64,000 nucleotides of DNA from CAYPTB01 sp964413535 (GTDB lineage: Bacteria; Planctomycetota; UBA1135; GCA-002686595), in NCBI GenBank assembly GCA_964413535.1, contig CAYPTB010000007.1, positions 259,278 to 323,277 of the forward strand, read 5' to 3'. A program made the translations under genes and the position numbers. The notes under the pieces were generated by a model that saw only the letters and a list, made by a program, of their open reading frames with translations, ran no database searches and was not told where the DNA came from. This document shows, piece by piece, positions 24,295 through 33,542 of the stretch; position 1 is the stretch's first letter; every line of letters starts with the position of its first letter.

Positions 24295-24729
24295 TCAGCC
24301 GCGGGGTTCGCCGGAGGCGATCCAGTCGCGCAGGAGGACGAGCGCGCTCCAGCCGTCCTTGAGCTCCTTCGCGCGCCGGCCGCTGTAGCCCTCGCGGCGC
24401 AGGAGGTCCTCGGCTTCCTTCGTCGTCAGACGCTCGTCGAACGTCACGACGGCGACGCGCGGGAAGCGCGCCCGCAGGCGAGCGGCGAAGGCCTCGACGG
24501 CCTTCGCCCGCGGACCCGATCCGCCGTCCATGTCGAAGGGCATCCCGACGAGCAGCGTGTCCACGTCGCGCTCGTCGAGCAGGAGGGCGATGTGCGCGAG
24601 GAGCTCGTCGCCGGTGCCCGCGCGAACGGTGTCGAGCGGGTGGACCGCGATGCGCAGCGGGTCGGCCACGGCGAAGCCGCTCTTCTTCTCGCCGAAGTCG
24701 ATCGCGATCACGGCGCCCACCGCGGTCAC
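24295..24729 (-). CDS. ruvX: Holliday junction resolvase-like protein RuvX/YqgF
   Basis: 144 residues with an RNase H-like fold: IAIDFGEKKSGFAVADPLRIAVHPLDTV at the N terminus (first Asp ligand), DTLLVGMPFDMDGGSGPRA (the GMP-x-x-DG signature of YqgF), and VVTFDERLTTKEAE, all normal for the family. In E. coli the homologue acts in pre-16S rRNA processing; resolvase activity is also proposed. The GTG at 24729 overlaps the manC stop (GTGA), so the two are translationally coupled, which is an unusual pairing with no evident functional link. Family length is standard. Confidence 0.88.
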   Translation of the reverse strand: MTAVGAVIAIDFGEKKSGFAVADPLRIAVHPLDTVRAGTGDELLAHIALLLDERDVDTLLVGMPFDMDGGSGPRAKAVEAFAARLRARFPRVAVVTFDERLTTKEAEDLLRREGYSGRRAKELKDGWSALVLLRDWIASGEPRG

Positions 24730-25805
24730 AGGAACTCCGGAGCTTCGCCCTCGAGCCGCTCGACGATGCGCTTGACGTCCTGGGCGCGGTCGCGCGAACA
24801 CACGAGCGTCGCGTCCGCCGTCTGCACGACGACCAGATCCGCGACGCCCAGCAGGGCGACGATCCGACCGCCTTCGACGTAGGTGATGCAACGCTCCGAG
24901 TCGAGCGACACGGCGCGCGCGCCGTCGGTCACGACGGTGCAGTTCTCGTGCTCGTCGACGGCGTGCACCTCGGGCAGCGCCGCCCACGAGCCGACGTCGT
25001 TCCAGGCGTAGTCGACGGGCAACACGCGGACGTTTTTGGCCTTCTCCATGAGCGCCACGTCGATCGGCTGCGCGGGGAGCGTCGGGTAGACCTCGGCCAG
25101 GGGAGCGCGGCCGGCCAGGACGCGCTCGAAGCCCTGCGAGAGCTCCGGCGCGTGTCGCTCGAGCGCCGCGTGGATCGACGGCGTGCTCCACACGAAGATG
25201 CCCGCGTTCCAGAGGAAGTTCCCGCGCGCGAGGAACTGCTCGGCGCGCGCGGCATCGGGCTTCTCGACGAAGCGGCGCACGGCGTGGACGGCGACACCGT
25301 TGCGCCGCGCGACTTCCTCGCCCGCTTCGATGTAGCCGTAACCGGTGTGCGCCGACCTGGGTCGGATCCCGAGCGTCAGGAGCACGTCGGCCGAGGCCGC
25401 TTCGCTCGCCGCCGCGGCCAAGGTCGCGCGAAACCGCTCAGCCGGCTCGATCACGTGGTCCGCCGGCAGCACGATCTGGATCGACTCGGGCGCGCGGCGC
25501 CGGATCTCCGCAGCAGCCCAGGCCACGCACGGCGCGGTGTTGCGCGCCTGCGGCTCGGCGAGCAGGTTCTCGCGCGGGAGCTCGGGCAGGCAAGCGCGCA
25601 CGAGGTCGGCTTGGCTCGCGGCGGTGACGACCAGCACGCGCTCGCGCGGGGTCATGGGCTCGATGCGCCGGAACGTCTCCCGCAGCATCGCATGCTCGCC
25701 CGAGATGGCGAGGAACTGCTTCGGACGCGCACTGCGGCTGGCCGGCCAGAAGCGCGTTCCCGAGCCGCCGGCCATGATCACCGCGTAGACGGGCAGGGCG
25801 CTCAT
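24726..25805 (-). CDS. manC: Mannose-1-phosphate guanylyltransferase
   Basis: 359 residues. The nucleotidyltransferase signature AVIMAGGSGTRFWPASR followed by RPKQFL is at residues 8-31, with LPADHVI (the metal/sugar-binding region) and GYGYIEAG, FVEKPD and NAGIFVW further on, all typical of GDP-mannose pyrophosphorylase. It is the single-domain form, without a C-terminal phosphomannose isomerase domain. It makes GDP-mannose from mannose-1-phosphate and GTP, supplying mannose for the envelope-glycan genes around it. A TAGACT box sits 6 bases before the ATG, so the mRNA may be leaderless. It is followed by ruvX in a 4-base overlap. Confidence 0.92.
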   Translation of the reverse strand: MSALPVYAVIMAGGSGTRFWPASRSARPKQFLAISGEHAMLRETFRRIEPMTPRERVLVVTAASQADLVRACLPELPRENLLAEPQARNTAPCVAWAAAEIRRRAPESIQIVLPADHVIEPAERFRATLAAAASEAASADVLLTLGIRPRSAHTGYGYIEAGEEVARRNGVAVHAVRRFVEKPDAARAEQFLARGNFLWNAGIFVWSTPSIHAALERHAPELSQGFERVLAGRAPLAEVYPTLPAQPIDVALMEKAKNVRVLPVDYAWNDVGSWAALPEVHAVDEHENCTVVTDGARAVSLDSERCITYVEGGRIVALLGVADLVVVQTADATLVCSRDRAQDVKRIVERLEGEAPEFL

Positions 25806-25811
25806 GCGCGG

Positions 25812-25817
25812 AGTCTA
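25812..25817 (-). promoter_or_regulatory. -10-like box, possible leaderless promoter of manC
   Basis: On the minus strand TAGACT is followed by CCGCGC and then the manC ATG. The same six-base spacer occurs before hutI. The spacing puts the transcription start at the start codon. Confidence 0.5.
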
Positions 25818-25839
25818 CGCGCGGAATGCGGGAGCACGC

Positions 25840-28800
25840 TCAGAAGCGAAGGGGCAAGGGCGAGAAGCCGGGCAGGGGAAGGGAGGACTCGTCCTTGGGA
25901 TCGCCGCCGAAGAAATCGCGCAACGCGTTGCGCAGGATGATCTCCGGCCGCCACAGCGTGCCGCGGATCGCCACGCGCAGGATGCTGTTCTGGATCCAGT
26001 ACAGGAGCACCTTGAGGGGGCCGAGGCGATTCACCAGGGCGTACTGGACCTCGAGGTCGTGGTGCAGCCGTCCGTCGAGGTCGAGCGTGCCCTCGCCGAC
26101 GAGGTGCAGGAGCGGACTGCGGGCGTCCACGTCCGTCATGTAGAGCACGCCGTCCTCGAGCCGGACGCTCGCTTCCATCCGGTCGAACAAGGCCGTGCCG
26201 TCGAAGCCGAGCTGGTTGAACAGAGCGCGCAGCACGGGAATGGACCACAGCCGAGCTTCCTCGAGCTCGACCCGGCCCATGCCGCGCAAGCCGAGCACGT
26301 CGCCCGGCGTCCCCGACAGCCGCGCCCACGCGTCGACGACGCCCTTGTCGGCCACGCTCGTCTCGAACATGCCCCGCAGGAGGCCGTTCGCGTCCGCGTC
26401 GGCGAGCTCCAGGGCGGCGGTGAAGAAGTAGGGCTCCTTCAAGTCGATCGCCAGCGCGGGGCCTCCGCCCGCGCCGCCGAGCGAAGCGATCGAGCCGCCC
26501 TCGAGCGACCCGTGCAGGTCGTCCACGGAGAGGCGGCTCTCCACCAGCGAGAGGATCATCGACGCGTGCTCGAGCCGCCGACCGGCGACGCGCGCGAAGA
26601 GGTCCTCGACGTGCGCGCGCGCGCGCGTCCCATCGGGCTCGATGACGAGCTCGTCGAGCTCCACCCGCCCCGATGACGCCTGCATCGGGAGCCCGACCCG
26701 CAAGAAGGCGTTGTTGGGCACGATGCCGCCGTGGAGGCCGAGCTTGAGACCGCCTTCGCCGTCCCCTGCGAGCACGAGATGCACGTCCTCCAGGTCCAGG
26801 CGGCCGCGCAGCTCCGCCTTGCGCGAGAGCGCGTCGACGGTCTCGGGCTCGAAGAAGAGCGACAGGAGCTCGGCGTCGAGATCGAGGTCGCGCGCGACGA
26901 GGCCCGTCTCCAGCACGGGCACGCGCGCCGCCGGCAGGAACCCGCGCCGCGCCAGCAGGGGATCCGTCCCCGGGAGCTGCGCGAGGTCGTCGCTCGAGAA
27001 CAAGCGCAAGCCCTCGAGCTCCACGGGGCTCCCGGCCAGGCGCCCGGTCAGGCGGTCTCCGTGGAGCACCGAGTCGCGGAAGTCGACCGACCCGCGCAGG
27101 TCGTCGATGCGGAACCGACCTCCTTCCAGCGCGTTCCCGCGCAGGTCCGCGCGCGCCGTGACGCTCGGCGGCGCGAAGGACGCCGGGAAGACCTCGATCG
27201 CGATCTCGGCGTCGAGGAGCCCGGTCACACCGGCATCCTGCGTGCCCGCGGCTCCCTGCAGCCCGATCGCTTCGCGCAGCGTGCGCTGGACGCTCTTCGC
27301 GCCCGGATCGATGCCCGAGCCGTGCAGGACGAGCCGCAGGGGCTCGCCCTCCGCGAGCTTCGCGGTGGCGGCGATCGGGAAGCCGCCCGTGTCGAGGATG
27401 GCGCGTCCGGCGAGAGAGCCGTGCAGACCGACGTCGAATGCCGCGGGTGCTTCGGCCGATCCGCGCCCTTGCGTTCGGCCGCTCACCACCACGCGCCCCG
27501 CGACGTCCGCGACGGGAACGCCGAGTCGGCGGGGCTCGAGCACGACCTCGCGCGGCGTGATCTCCAGGTCGAAGCGGTAGGGATCTCCCGGTCCCAACGA
27601 CACACCGCGGTAGTCGAGATCCACCGTCCCGCCCGGGACGACCTCCAGAGCGATCTCGGCCACCTCCGGGCGCGCCAGGGCGAGCACGTCGAAGTCCTCG
27701 CTCTCCACGTCCAGCTCGCGCACGCTCACCCCGTGGACGTGCGTGCCGCCGGTGGGGAGCGCCTCGCGCGTCACCGCGGCGGCGGCCAGCGACTCGGTTC
27801 GGTACGTCACGTCCGCCCGCACGGCCCCGCCGGTCGCGAGGGCGCCGGTCGCGGACACGTGGACGCCGAAGGCGCGCCAGTGTTGCTCGTCGGGACCGTC
27901 GGACGCGACGAGCGTGGCTCGATCGGACCAGCGCAGCGCCACGTGCCCCTCGACGTCGCGGACGGGCACCGGGAGGGGTTCCCAGGTCATCCGCTCGGAG
28001 CGCAGGCCGACGTCGCCTTGCGCCGTCAACCCGACCCGTGGCGAGCCGTGCAGGAACCAACGGGTGGAGAGCGTGCCGGCGCCGCCCGGGGCGTACCGTC
28101 GCCAGAGGTCGCGCGTGGTCGGCATTCCCGCGAGTCCGCGCGCGGCCGTCTCGTCGAGCGCGATCGAAGGCACGTCGAGCTCGAGATCGAGCGTGGCTCG
28201 CGTCCGCGGAGGCGAACCGGTCGGCGGCGAGACGACCGTGCCTTCGAGGCGCACGCGGCCGCTGCCGTGCTCGGCCGTGAGATCGACCAGCCCGACGCGC
28301 TGCGGTCGCTCGAGCGCGGGGTCCAGCGCCCAGACGATGCGGCCGCGCACGTCGCGGGTCGGGATGGGAATGCCCCAGCGCTCGCCCTCCGCGTCCTCGA
28401 AGCCGAGGTAGGCGACCGTCGCGTCCGCCGCCGGTCTGAGGTCGACGAGAAAGGTGGGCCGGATCACGGCGCCCTCTTCGACCTCCAGGCTCGCGATCGA
28501 CAGACCGGCCGTGAACTCCGCCGATCCTCCGAGGTCCAACGCGCCGAGCAACTGCGTGAACCGGGGCCCGACTTCCAGCCCCCCGCGCCCTTCCTCCGCG
28601 AGCCCGAGAGTCGGGAGCGCGGACCACAGACGCAGCGCGTCGCTCCCCGCGCTCTTGCCGACGCGCGCCCATGCGAAGACGTCGTTCTGGCTCCAGCCTG
28701 CCGACAACTCGGCCAGGCCATTCCAGGCGTCCTGCGTCCAAAGTCGGTGCTCGGGTGCGGGCGCGTAGGCGAGGTCCAGGCGAGCGCGGACGTTCTCGAC

Positions 28801-29628
28801 CGGAGCAGCCGCGAGCGAGGTTTCGATCACGCCTCCGGCGATCTCGACCCGGGCTTCCGCTCGCGCCTGCGTCTCGCCGCGCAGGTGCAACGAACCCGAC
28901 CCCACGAGGGTGAGGGCTCCGCGCGCGCGCTCGACGATCTCGGGACCGCCCGCCCAGAAGGGCGGCAGGCGCGCGCTGTCGAACTCGAGGCCGCTCGCGC
29001 TGGCCTGCACCTCTATCCGGCCGGAGCGCCCCACGGTTCCGGCGAGGTGCACCGCCGACTTCCCGGAGGTACCGAGGAGCTGGAGCAGCCGGCCGGAGAC
29101 GTGCGCGTCGCCCTCCGTTCCCTGGACGCGGAGGTCGATACGCCCGAGGGGTACGGTGCGGCCGTTCGGGAGCTCGAAGTCGACGGCGAAGTCCGTCACC
29201 GTGAGGGTCGGGATGGGGAAGGGAGCTTCGCCGCCCTGACCCTCCTGTGCGTGGGCTTCGAAGACGCGGCGCAGCCCGGTCTCGAGGTCCTCCGAGATGC
29301 GCGCTCGACCGCCGCGGAGCTCGACTTCGCGGACGAGGCCGCGCGAGCCCCCGAACGGATCGAGGCGCACCTCGATCGAGTCGAAGGCGAGGAAGCCGCG
29401 CTTCGCCTCGATCGAGACGTCTTCCAGGATCACTCCCGGCCGCAACCACAGGATGCGCGTTCGCGCGAAGTCGAACTCGAGTCCCTCCAGGGCATCGGTC
29501 GCGCGGGCTCGGACGGAGTCCCCGATCCAGTCCGAACGCTCGAGCGCGAAGCACGTGATCGCCGCCGAGAGGACCAGCCAAGCCGCGGCGTGGACGAGGG
29601 GCCCGAGGATCTTCCGCACCCGGTTCAT
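25840..29628 (-). CDS. AsmA/TamB-like giant envelope protein
   Basis: About 1262 residues. One N-terminal membrane helix (LVHAAAWLVLSAAITCFAL, about 12-30) anchors it in the inner membrane; the rest is a long, repetitive beta-rich region in the periplasm with strand patterns such as GVILEDVSIEAKRGFLAFDSIEVRLDP near the N terminus and, at the end, LYMTDVDARSPLLHLVGEGTLDLDGRLHHDLEVQYALV, the typical C-terminal AsmA-like motif. Proteins of this kind (AsmA, YhdP, TamB) form hydrophobic grooves that bridge the periplasm and move phospholipids to the outer membrane. Start: ATG at 29628, giving the expected anchor. The gene ends 35 bases from the manC start, and alr lies upstream, 44 bases away. Confidence 0.78.
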   Translation of the reverse strand: MNRVRKILGPLVHAAAWLVLSAAITCFALERSDWIGDSVRARATDALEGLEFDFARTRILWLRPGVILEDVSIEAKRGFLAFDSIEVRLDPFGGSRGLVREVELRGGRARISEDLETGLRRVFEAHAQEGQGGEAPFPIPTLTVTDFAVDFELPNGRTVPLGRIDLRVQGTEGDAHVSGRLLQLLGTSGKSAVHLAGTVGRSGRIEVQASASGLEFDSARLPPFWAGGPEIVERARGALTLVGSGSLHLRGETQARAEARVEIAGGVIETSLAAAPVENVRARLDLAYAPAPEHRLWTQDAWNGLAELSAGWSQNDVFAWARVGKSAGSDALRLWSALPTLGLAEEGRGGLEVGPRFTQLLGALDLGGSAEFTAGLSIASLEVEEGAVIRPTFLVDLRPAADATVAYLGFEDAEGERWGIPIPTRDVRGRIVWALDPALERPQRVGLVDLTAEHGSGRVRLEGTVVSPPTGSPPRTRATLDLELDVPSIALDETAARGLAGMPTTRDLWRRYAPGGAGTLSTRWFLHGSPRVGLTAQGDVGLRSERMTWEPLPVPVRDVEGHVALRWSDRATLVASDGPDEQHWRAFGVHVSATGALATGGAVRADVTYRTESLAAAAVTREALPTGGTHVHGVSVRELDVESEDFDVLALARPEVAEIALEVVPGGTVDLDYRGVSLGPGDPYRFDLEITPREVVLEPRRLGVPVADVAGRVVVSGRTQGRGSAEAPAAFDVGLHGSLAGRAILDTGGFPIAATAKLAEGEPLRLVLHGSGIDPGAKSVQRTLREAIGLQGAAGTQDAGVTGLLDAEIAIEVFPASFAPPSVTARADLRGNALEGGRFRIDDLRGSVDFRDSVLHGDRLTGRLAGSPVELEGLRLFSSDDLAQLPGTDPLLARRGFLPAARVPVLETGLVARDLDLDAELLSLFFEPETVDALSRKAELRGRLDLEDVHLVLAGDGEGGLKLGLHGGIVPNNAFLRVGLPMQASSGRVELDELVIEPDGTRARAHVEDLFARVAGRRLEHASMILSLVESRLSVDDLHGSLEGGSIASLGGAGGGPALAIDLKEPYFFTAALELADADANGLLRGMFETSVADKGVVDAWARLSGTPGDVLGLRGMGRVELEEARLWSIPVLRALFNQLGFDGTALFDRMEASVRLEDGVLYMTDVDARSPLLHLVGEGTLDLDGRLHHDLEVQYALVNRLGPLKVLLYWIQNSILRVAIRGTLWRPEIILRNALRDFFGGDPKDESSLPLPGFSPLPLRF

Positions 29629-29672
29629 GTCAGATGGGCTCGGCTGCGCGTCGAGCGAGACCGGCGCGTTCC

Positions 29673-30899
<1,227 letters not shown>

Positions 30900-30906
30900 G
30901 CGCGCG

Positions 30907-30912
30907 AGCATA
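30907..30912 (-). promoter_or_regulatory. -10-like box, possible leaderless promoter of alr
   Basis: TATGCT on the minus strand contains the upstream ATG of the alr frame and is followed by 7 bases and the in-frame GTG at 30899. Initiation at the GTG of a leaderless mRNA explains why the ATG would not be used. Confidence 0.45.
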
Positions 30913-31038
30913 CGTCGCGGGGGGCGACCGTCCAACGCTTCGCTCGCCAGCCAGCGAGAGTGCCCTCCGGGCTCGTTCTGGATCCCGGAATAGCCGCCGA
31001 ATTCGCTGAGAAACCCTGGATTCCGGGCATCCGGTGTG

Positions 31039-31068
31039 TTGACACCCCCCGCTCGCCTTCCCATTCTC
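31039..31068 (+). promoter_or_regulatory. Candidate promoter of the histone gene
   Basis: A perfect -35 hexamer TTGACA lies at 31039-31044. Seventeen bases later is CATTCT, a weak -10. The ATG at 31166 would then be preceded by a leader of about 90 bases, which has only a weak purine-rich stretch (AGGACAAGG) as ribosome site. The rest of the gap 30913-31165 holds nothing else recognised. Confidence 0.4.
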
Positions 31069-31165
31069 CTCGCAGCGTCAACGGATTCGGGACCGTGTCT
31101 CGCAGTCCCCAAGGCGAATAGCCCCAACCAGAACAAACCGCAGGAACAGGACAAGGCATCCAAAG

Positions 31166-31405
31166 ATGGCCAAGAAGAAAGCAGCGAAGAAGGCGACGAA
31201 GAAGGCCTCGGGCAAGGGTCGCGGCAAGAAGACCGCTTCCGGCGACCTGATCATCTCCAAGAGCCGCACGAAGGCAGCCTCCGGCCTCAACGTCTCCGGC
31301 GACTTCTACGGCGCTCTCGACCAAGCCGTCCGGTCGATGATCTCGCATGCCGAGGCGCGCGCGATGAACAACGGTCGTCGCACGCTGCGCCCGCACGACC
31401 TGTAA
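31166..31405 (+). CDS. Bacterial histone-fold DNA-binding protein with lysine-rich N-terminal tail
   Basis: 79 residues. Residues 1-25 are a basic tail (MAKKKAAKKATKKASGKGRG and onward). Residues 28-79 match a single histone fold: short helix 1 (ISKSRTKAAS), long helix 2 (SGDFYGALDQAVRSMISHAEARAMNNG) and the GRRTLRPHDL end, which carries the R-x-T....D pattern of archaeal and bacterial histones (compare GRKTIKAEDI in archaeal HMfA). Known bacterial single-fold histones such as Bdellovibrio Bd0055 share this layout, but the Lys/Ala tail recalls eukaryotic H1-like or tailed histones. It probably binds and compacts DNA as a dimer. The gene stands alone with its own promoter and is followed by a terminator hairpin. 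Confidence 0.82.
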   Translation: MAKKKAAKKATKKASGKGRGKKTASGDLIISKSRTKAASGLNVSGDFYGALDQAVRSMISHAEARAMNNGRRTLRPHDL

Positions 31406-31478
31406 GGAAGGTCCCGCAACAGCGTGCGCGCTCGACGGATCGGACCGTCGACCCGCAGTACGTGACGGCATGTTCCAT

Positions 31479-31514
31479 CGGCCGCGCTCTCCGGGAACCT
31501 GGGGGGCGCGGCCG
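31479..31514. terminator. Hairpin between convergent histone and tsaB genes
   Basis: A perfect 9-bp inverted repeat (CGGCCGCGC and GCGCGGCCG) with an 18-base loop lies 73 bases after the histone stop and just before the tsaB stop. It has no T-tract on either side. It may serve as a bidirectional terminator. Confidence 0.45.
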
Positions 31515-31520
31515 TTCGCG

Positions 31521-32175
31521 TCAGCGGCCGCGCTTCTTCGCCGCGAAGGGGCGCAGGTAGAGCGGTTCGATGCGCGCGGGGTCCTCGGGACCGAGGAGCG
31601 CGAGTCGGGTCGCGCCGAAGCGCAGGACGTCTTCGGCCGTGGGGAAGCGCTCGAGATCGAGCTCTGCGTGTCCCCGTAGACCGGCGCAGGCGATTCCGCG
31701 TTCGTCGCCGAACACGCGCGCGTTCCGCGGAACCGCGAGCGCTCCTCCGGCGCGAACGACGTGCGCTGCGACGACCGGCGTGAGATCCTCGCGCGTGCGG
31801 CGGTAGTGCGCGAAGTAGATCTCCCCGGCGCGCGCGTCGAAGATCGCACAGCCCTCCTCGCCCACCTCGAGCGCGCAGTAGAGCATCGCCTCGAGCGACG
31901 ACACGCCGCGCGCGCGCGCCCGTACCGCGCGCGATTCCCATGGCGATCGAGATCGCGACGCGTAGGCCGGTGAAGCTTCCCGGTCCCGTGCCGACGAGTA
32001 CGGCCTCGATCTCGCTCGGCGTCGAGCCGATCGCGGCGAGGATCTCGTCGAGTCGCACGACCAGATCGCTCGCGTGCTCGGTGGCGGCGTCGAGTCGCGC
32101 GGTCGTCAGATCCTCACCGAGACACACCGCGACGGATCCCGCGCGCGTCGAGGCTTCGAGGGCCACGAGCGTCAT
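31521..32175 (-). pseudogene. tsaB: tRNA t6A-synthesis protein TsaB, interrupted by a frameshift
   Basis: The 5' part (MTLVALEASTRAGSVAVCL, then VLVGTGPGSFTGLRVAISIAMGIARG) is the TsaB N-terminal actin-like domain; the 3' part (VSSLEAMLYCALEVGEEGCAIFDARAGEIYFAHYRR, ending at 31521) is the rest, but in another frame. The break lies in an alternating GC tract at 31907-31919, exactly where the family has G-V-S-S-L. Inserting two bases (one GC unit) or removing one base would restore a normal protein of about 218 residues. TsaB is essential in most bacteria for t6A in tRNA, so a sequencing error, a slippage variant or recoding are all more likely than true loss. The ATG overlaps the glmM stop (ATGA). 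Confidence 0.75.
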
Positions 32176-33542
32176 GCGGCGCCGTCGATCTCGCGCACGA
32201 GGAGCAGCGCGAGCTCCTCGGCCCGCGCTCGAATCCACTCCTCGTCGGGGCCTTCGATCATCACGCGTGCGAGCGGCTCCGTGCCGGAATAGCGCAAGAG
32301 CACGCGACCGTCGTCGCCGAGCTCGCGCTCCAGCGATCGAACGGCTTGCTGCACGCCCGCGAGCGCTTCCAGGGCCGGCTTGCGCTCCACCCTCGCGTTG
32401 ACGAGGACCTGCGGGAGCGGACGGTAGGCGCTCGCCAGCGCCGAGAGCGGTCGCCCCGAGCGCTGCACGACGTCGAGCACGCGCAGCGCCGTGTAGACGC
32501 CGTCCCCGACGAAGTGGTGCTCCGCACCGAATACGATGTGCCCGGATTGCTCGCCGCCGAGCTCGATCCCTTCGCGGCGCAGGGCCTCGACGACGCGCCG
32601 GTCGCCAACGCCCACGGTGAGGACCTCCACGCCCTTCGCGCGCAGGGCGCGGTGCAGCCCGCGGTTGCTCATCACCGTCGCCACGATGCGATCCCGAGCG
32701 AGCTTGCCGCGCTCCGCCAGGTCGACTGCGCAGATCGTCAGGATGGCGTCGCCGGTGACTTCGCCTCCGCGCTCGTCCACGAGCACGCAGCGGTCTCCGT
32801 CTCCATCCAGCGCGATGCCGACCAAGGATTGGGTGCGCAGGACCTCGGTCGCGAGCGCGCCCGTCGACGTCGCTCCGCATCCGTCGTTGATGTTGTCGCC
32901 GTTCGGCGCGCAGGCGATCGCGTGGGTCCTGGCGCCCAGCCGCCCGAAGACCTCGGGTGCGAGGCGGCTTCCGCCGCCGTTCGCGCCGTCGATCACGAGT
33001 GCGAGGCCGTCGAGTCGCAAACCCGGAACCGCTCCGACGAGCTCGTCCACGTAGGTGCGGACGAAGGCGGGCTCGAGCACGGGTGGCGGACCATCGCGCG
33101 CCGGACGCGGGTCGCGGAAGAAGCGCGTCTCGATCGCACGCTCGATATCGTCGGGGATCTTCGTTCCGCCGTGTCCGAAGAACTTGATGCCGTTGTCGCG
33201 AGCGGGGTTGTGCGAAGCGCTGATCATCGCAGCGAGCTCGAAGCCGAAACGCCGCGCGATCGTCGCCAGGCCGGGCGTCGTCACCAGGCCCGCGCTCTGC
33301 ACCGAGAATCCCGCCTCGACGAAGCCGCGCGAGATGGCCGCCTCGAGCTCCGGGCCGGAGCGCCGGCCGTCGTGCCCCGTCACCGCGCGGAGGGGATGCT
33401 CGTGCTCGCGCGCCCCGCTCGCGCGTTCGCGCACGACCGCACCGGCCGCCCTGCCGATCGCGCTCGAGGCATCCGGCGAGAGCCATCCGTCTCCGGCGAG
33501 CCCGCGGATGCCGTCGGTCCCGAAGAGACCCTCGCGCGTCAT
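32172..33542 (-). CDS. glmM: Phosphoglucosamine mutase
   Basis: 456 residues. The N terminus LFGTDGIRGLAG is the family hallmark, the phosphoserine loop reads ISASHNPARDNGIKFF (Ser110), the magnesium loop ALDGDGDRCVLVDE, the sugar-binding loop GGEQSGHIVF, and the phosphate-binding end RYSGTEPLARVMIEG. It converts glucosamine-6-phosphate to glucosamine-1-phosphate for UDP-GlcNAc, peptidoglycan and LPS. Its ATG overlaps the stop of the CdaA-CdaR fusion gene and its stop overlaps the tsaB start, so it is translated in a coupled row. Linkage with cdaA/cdaR is well known from Firmicutes, where GlmM and CdaA interact. Confidence 0.93.
   Translation of the reverse strand: MTREGLFGTDGIRGLAGDGWLSPDASSAIGRAAGAVVRERASGAREHEHPLRAVTGHDGRRSGPELEAAISRGFVEAGFSVQSAGLVTTPGLATIARRFGFELAAMISASHNPARDNGIKFFGHGGTKIPDDIERAIETRFFRDPRPARDGPPPVLEPAFVRTYVDELVGAVPGLRLDGLALVIDGANGGGSRLAPEVFGRLGARTHAIACAPNGDNINDGCGATSTGALATEVLRTQSLVGIALDGDGDRCVLVDERGGEVTGDAILTICAVDLAERGKLARDRIVATVMSNRGLHRALRAKGVEVLTVGVGDRRVVEALRREGIELGGEQSGHIVFGAEHHFVGDGVYTALRVLDVVQRSGRPLSALASAYRPLPQVLVNARVERKPALEALAGVQQAVRSLERELGDDGRVLLRYSGTEPLARVMIEGPDEEWIRARAEELALLLVREIDGAA

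Noticed and set aside
31306..31920. Continuation of the tsaB N-terminal frame to 31306
   Set aside because: Past 31920 the sequence becomes Arg-rich nonsense and overlaps the histone gene, while the true TsaB C-terminal half is in the other frame.
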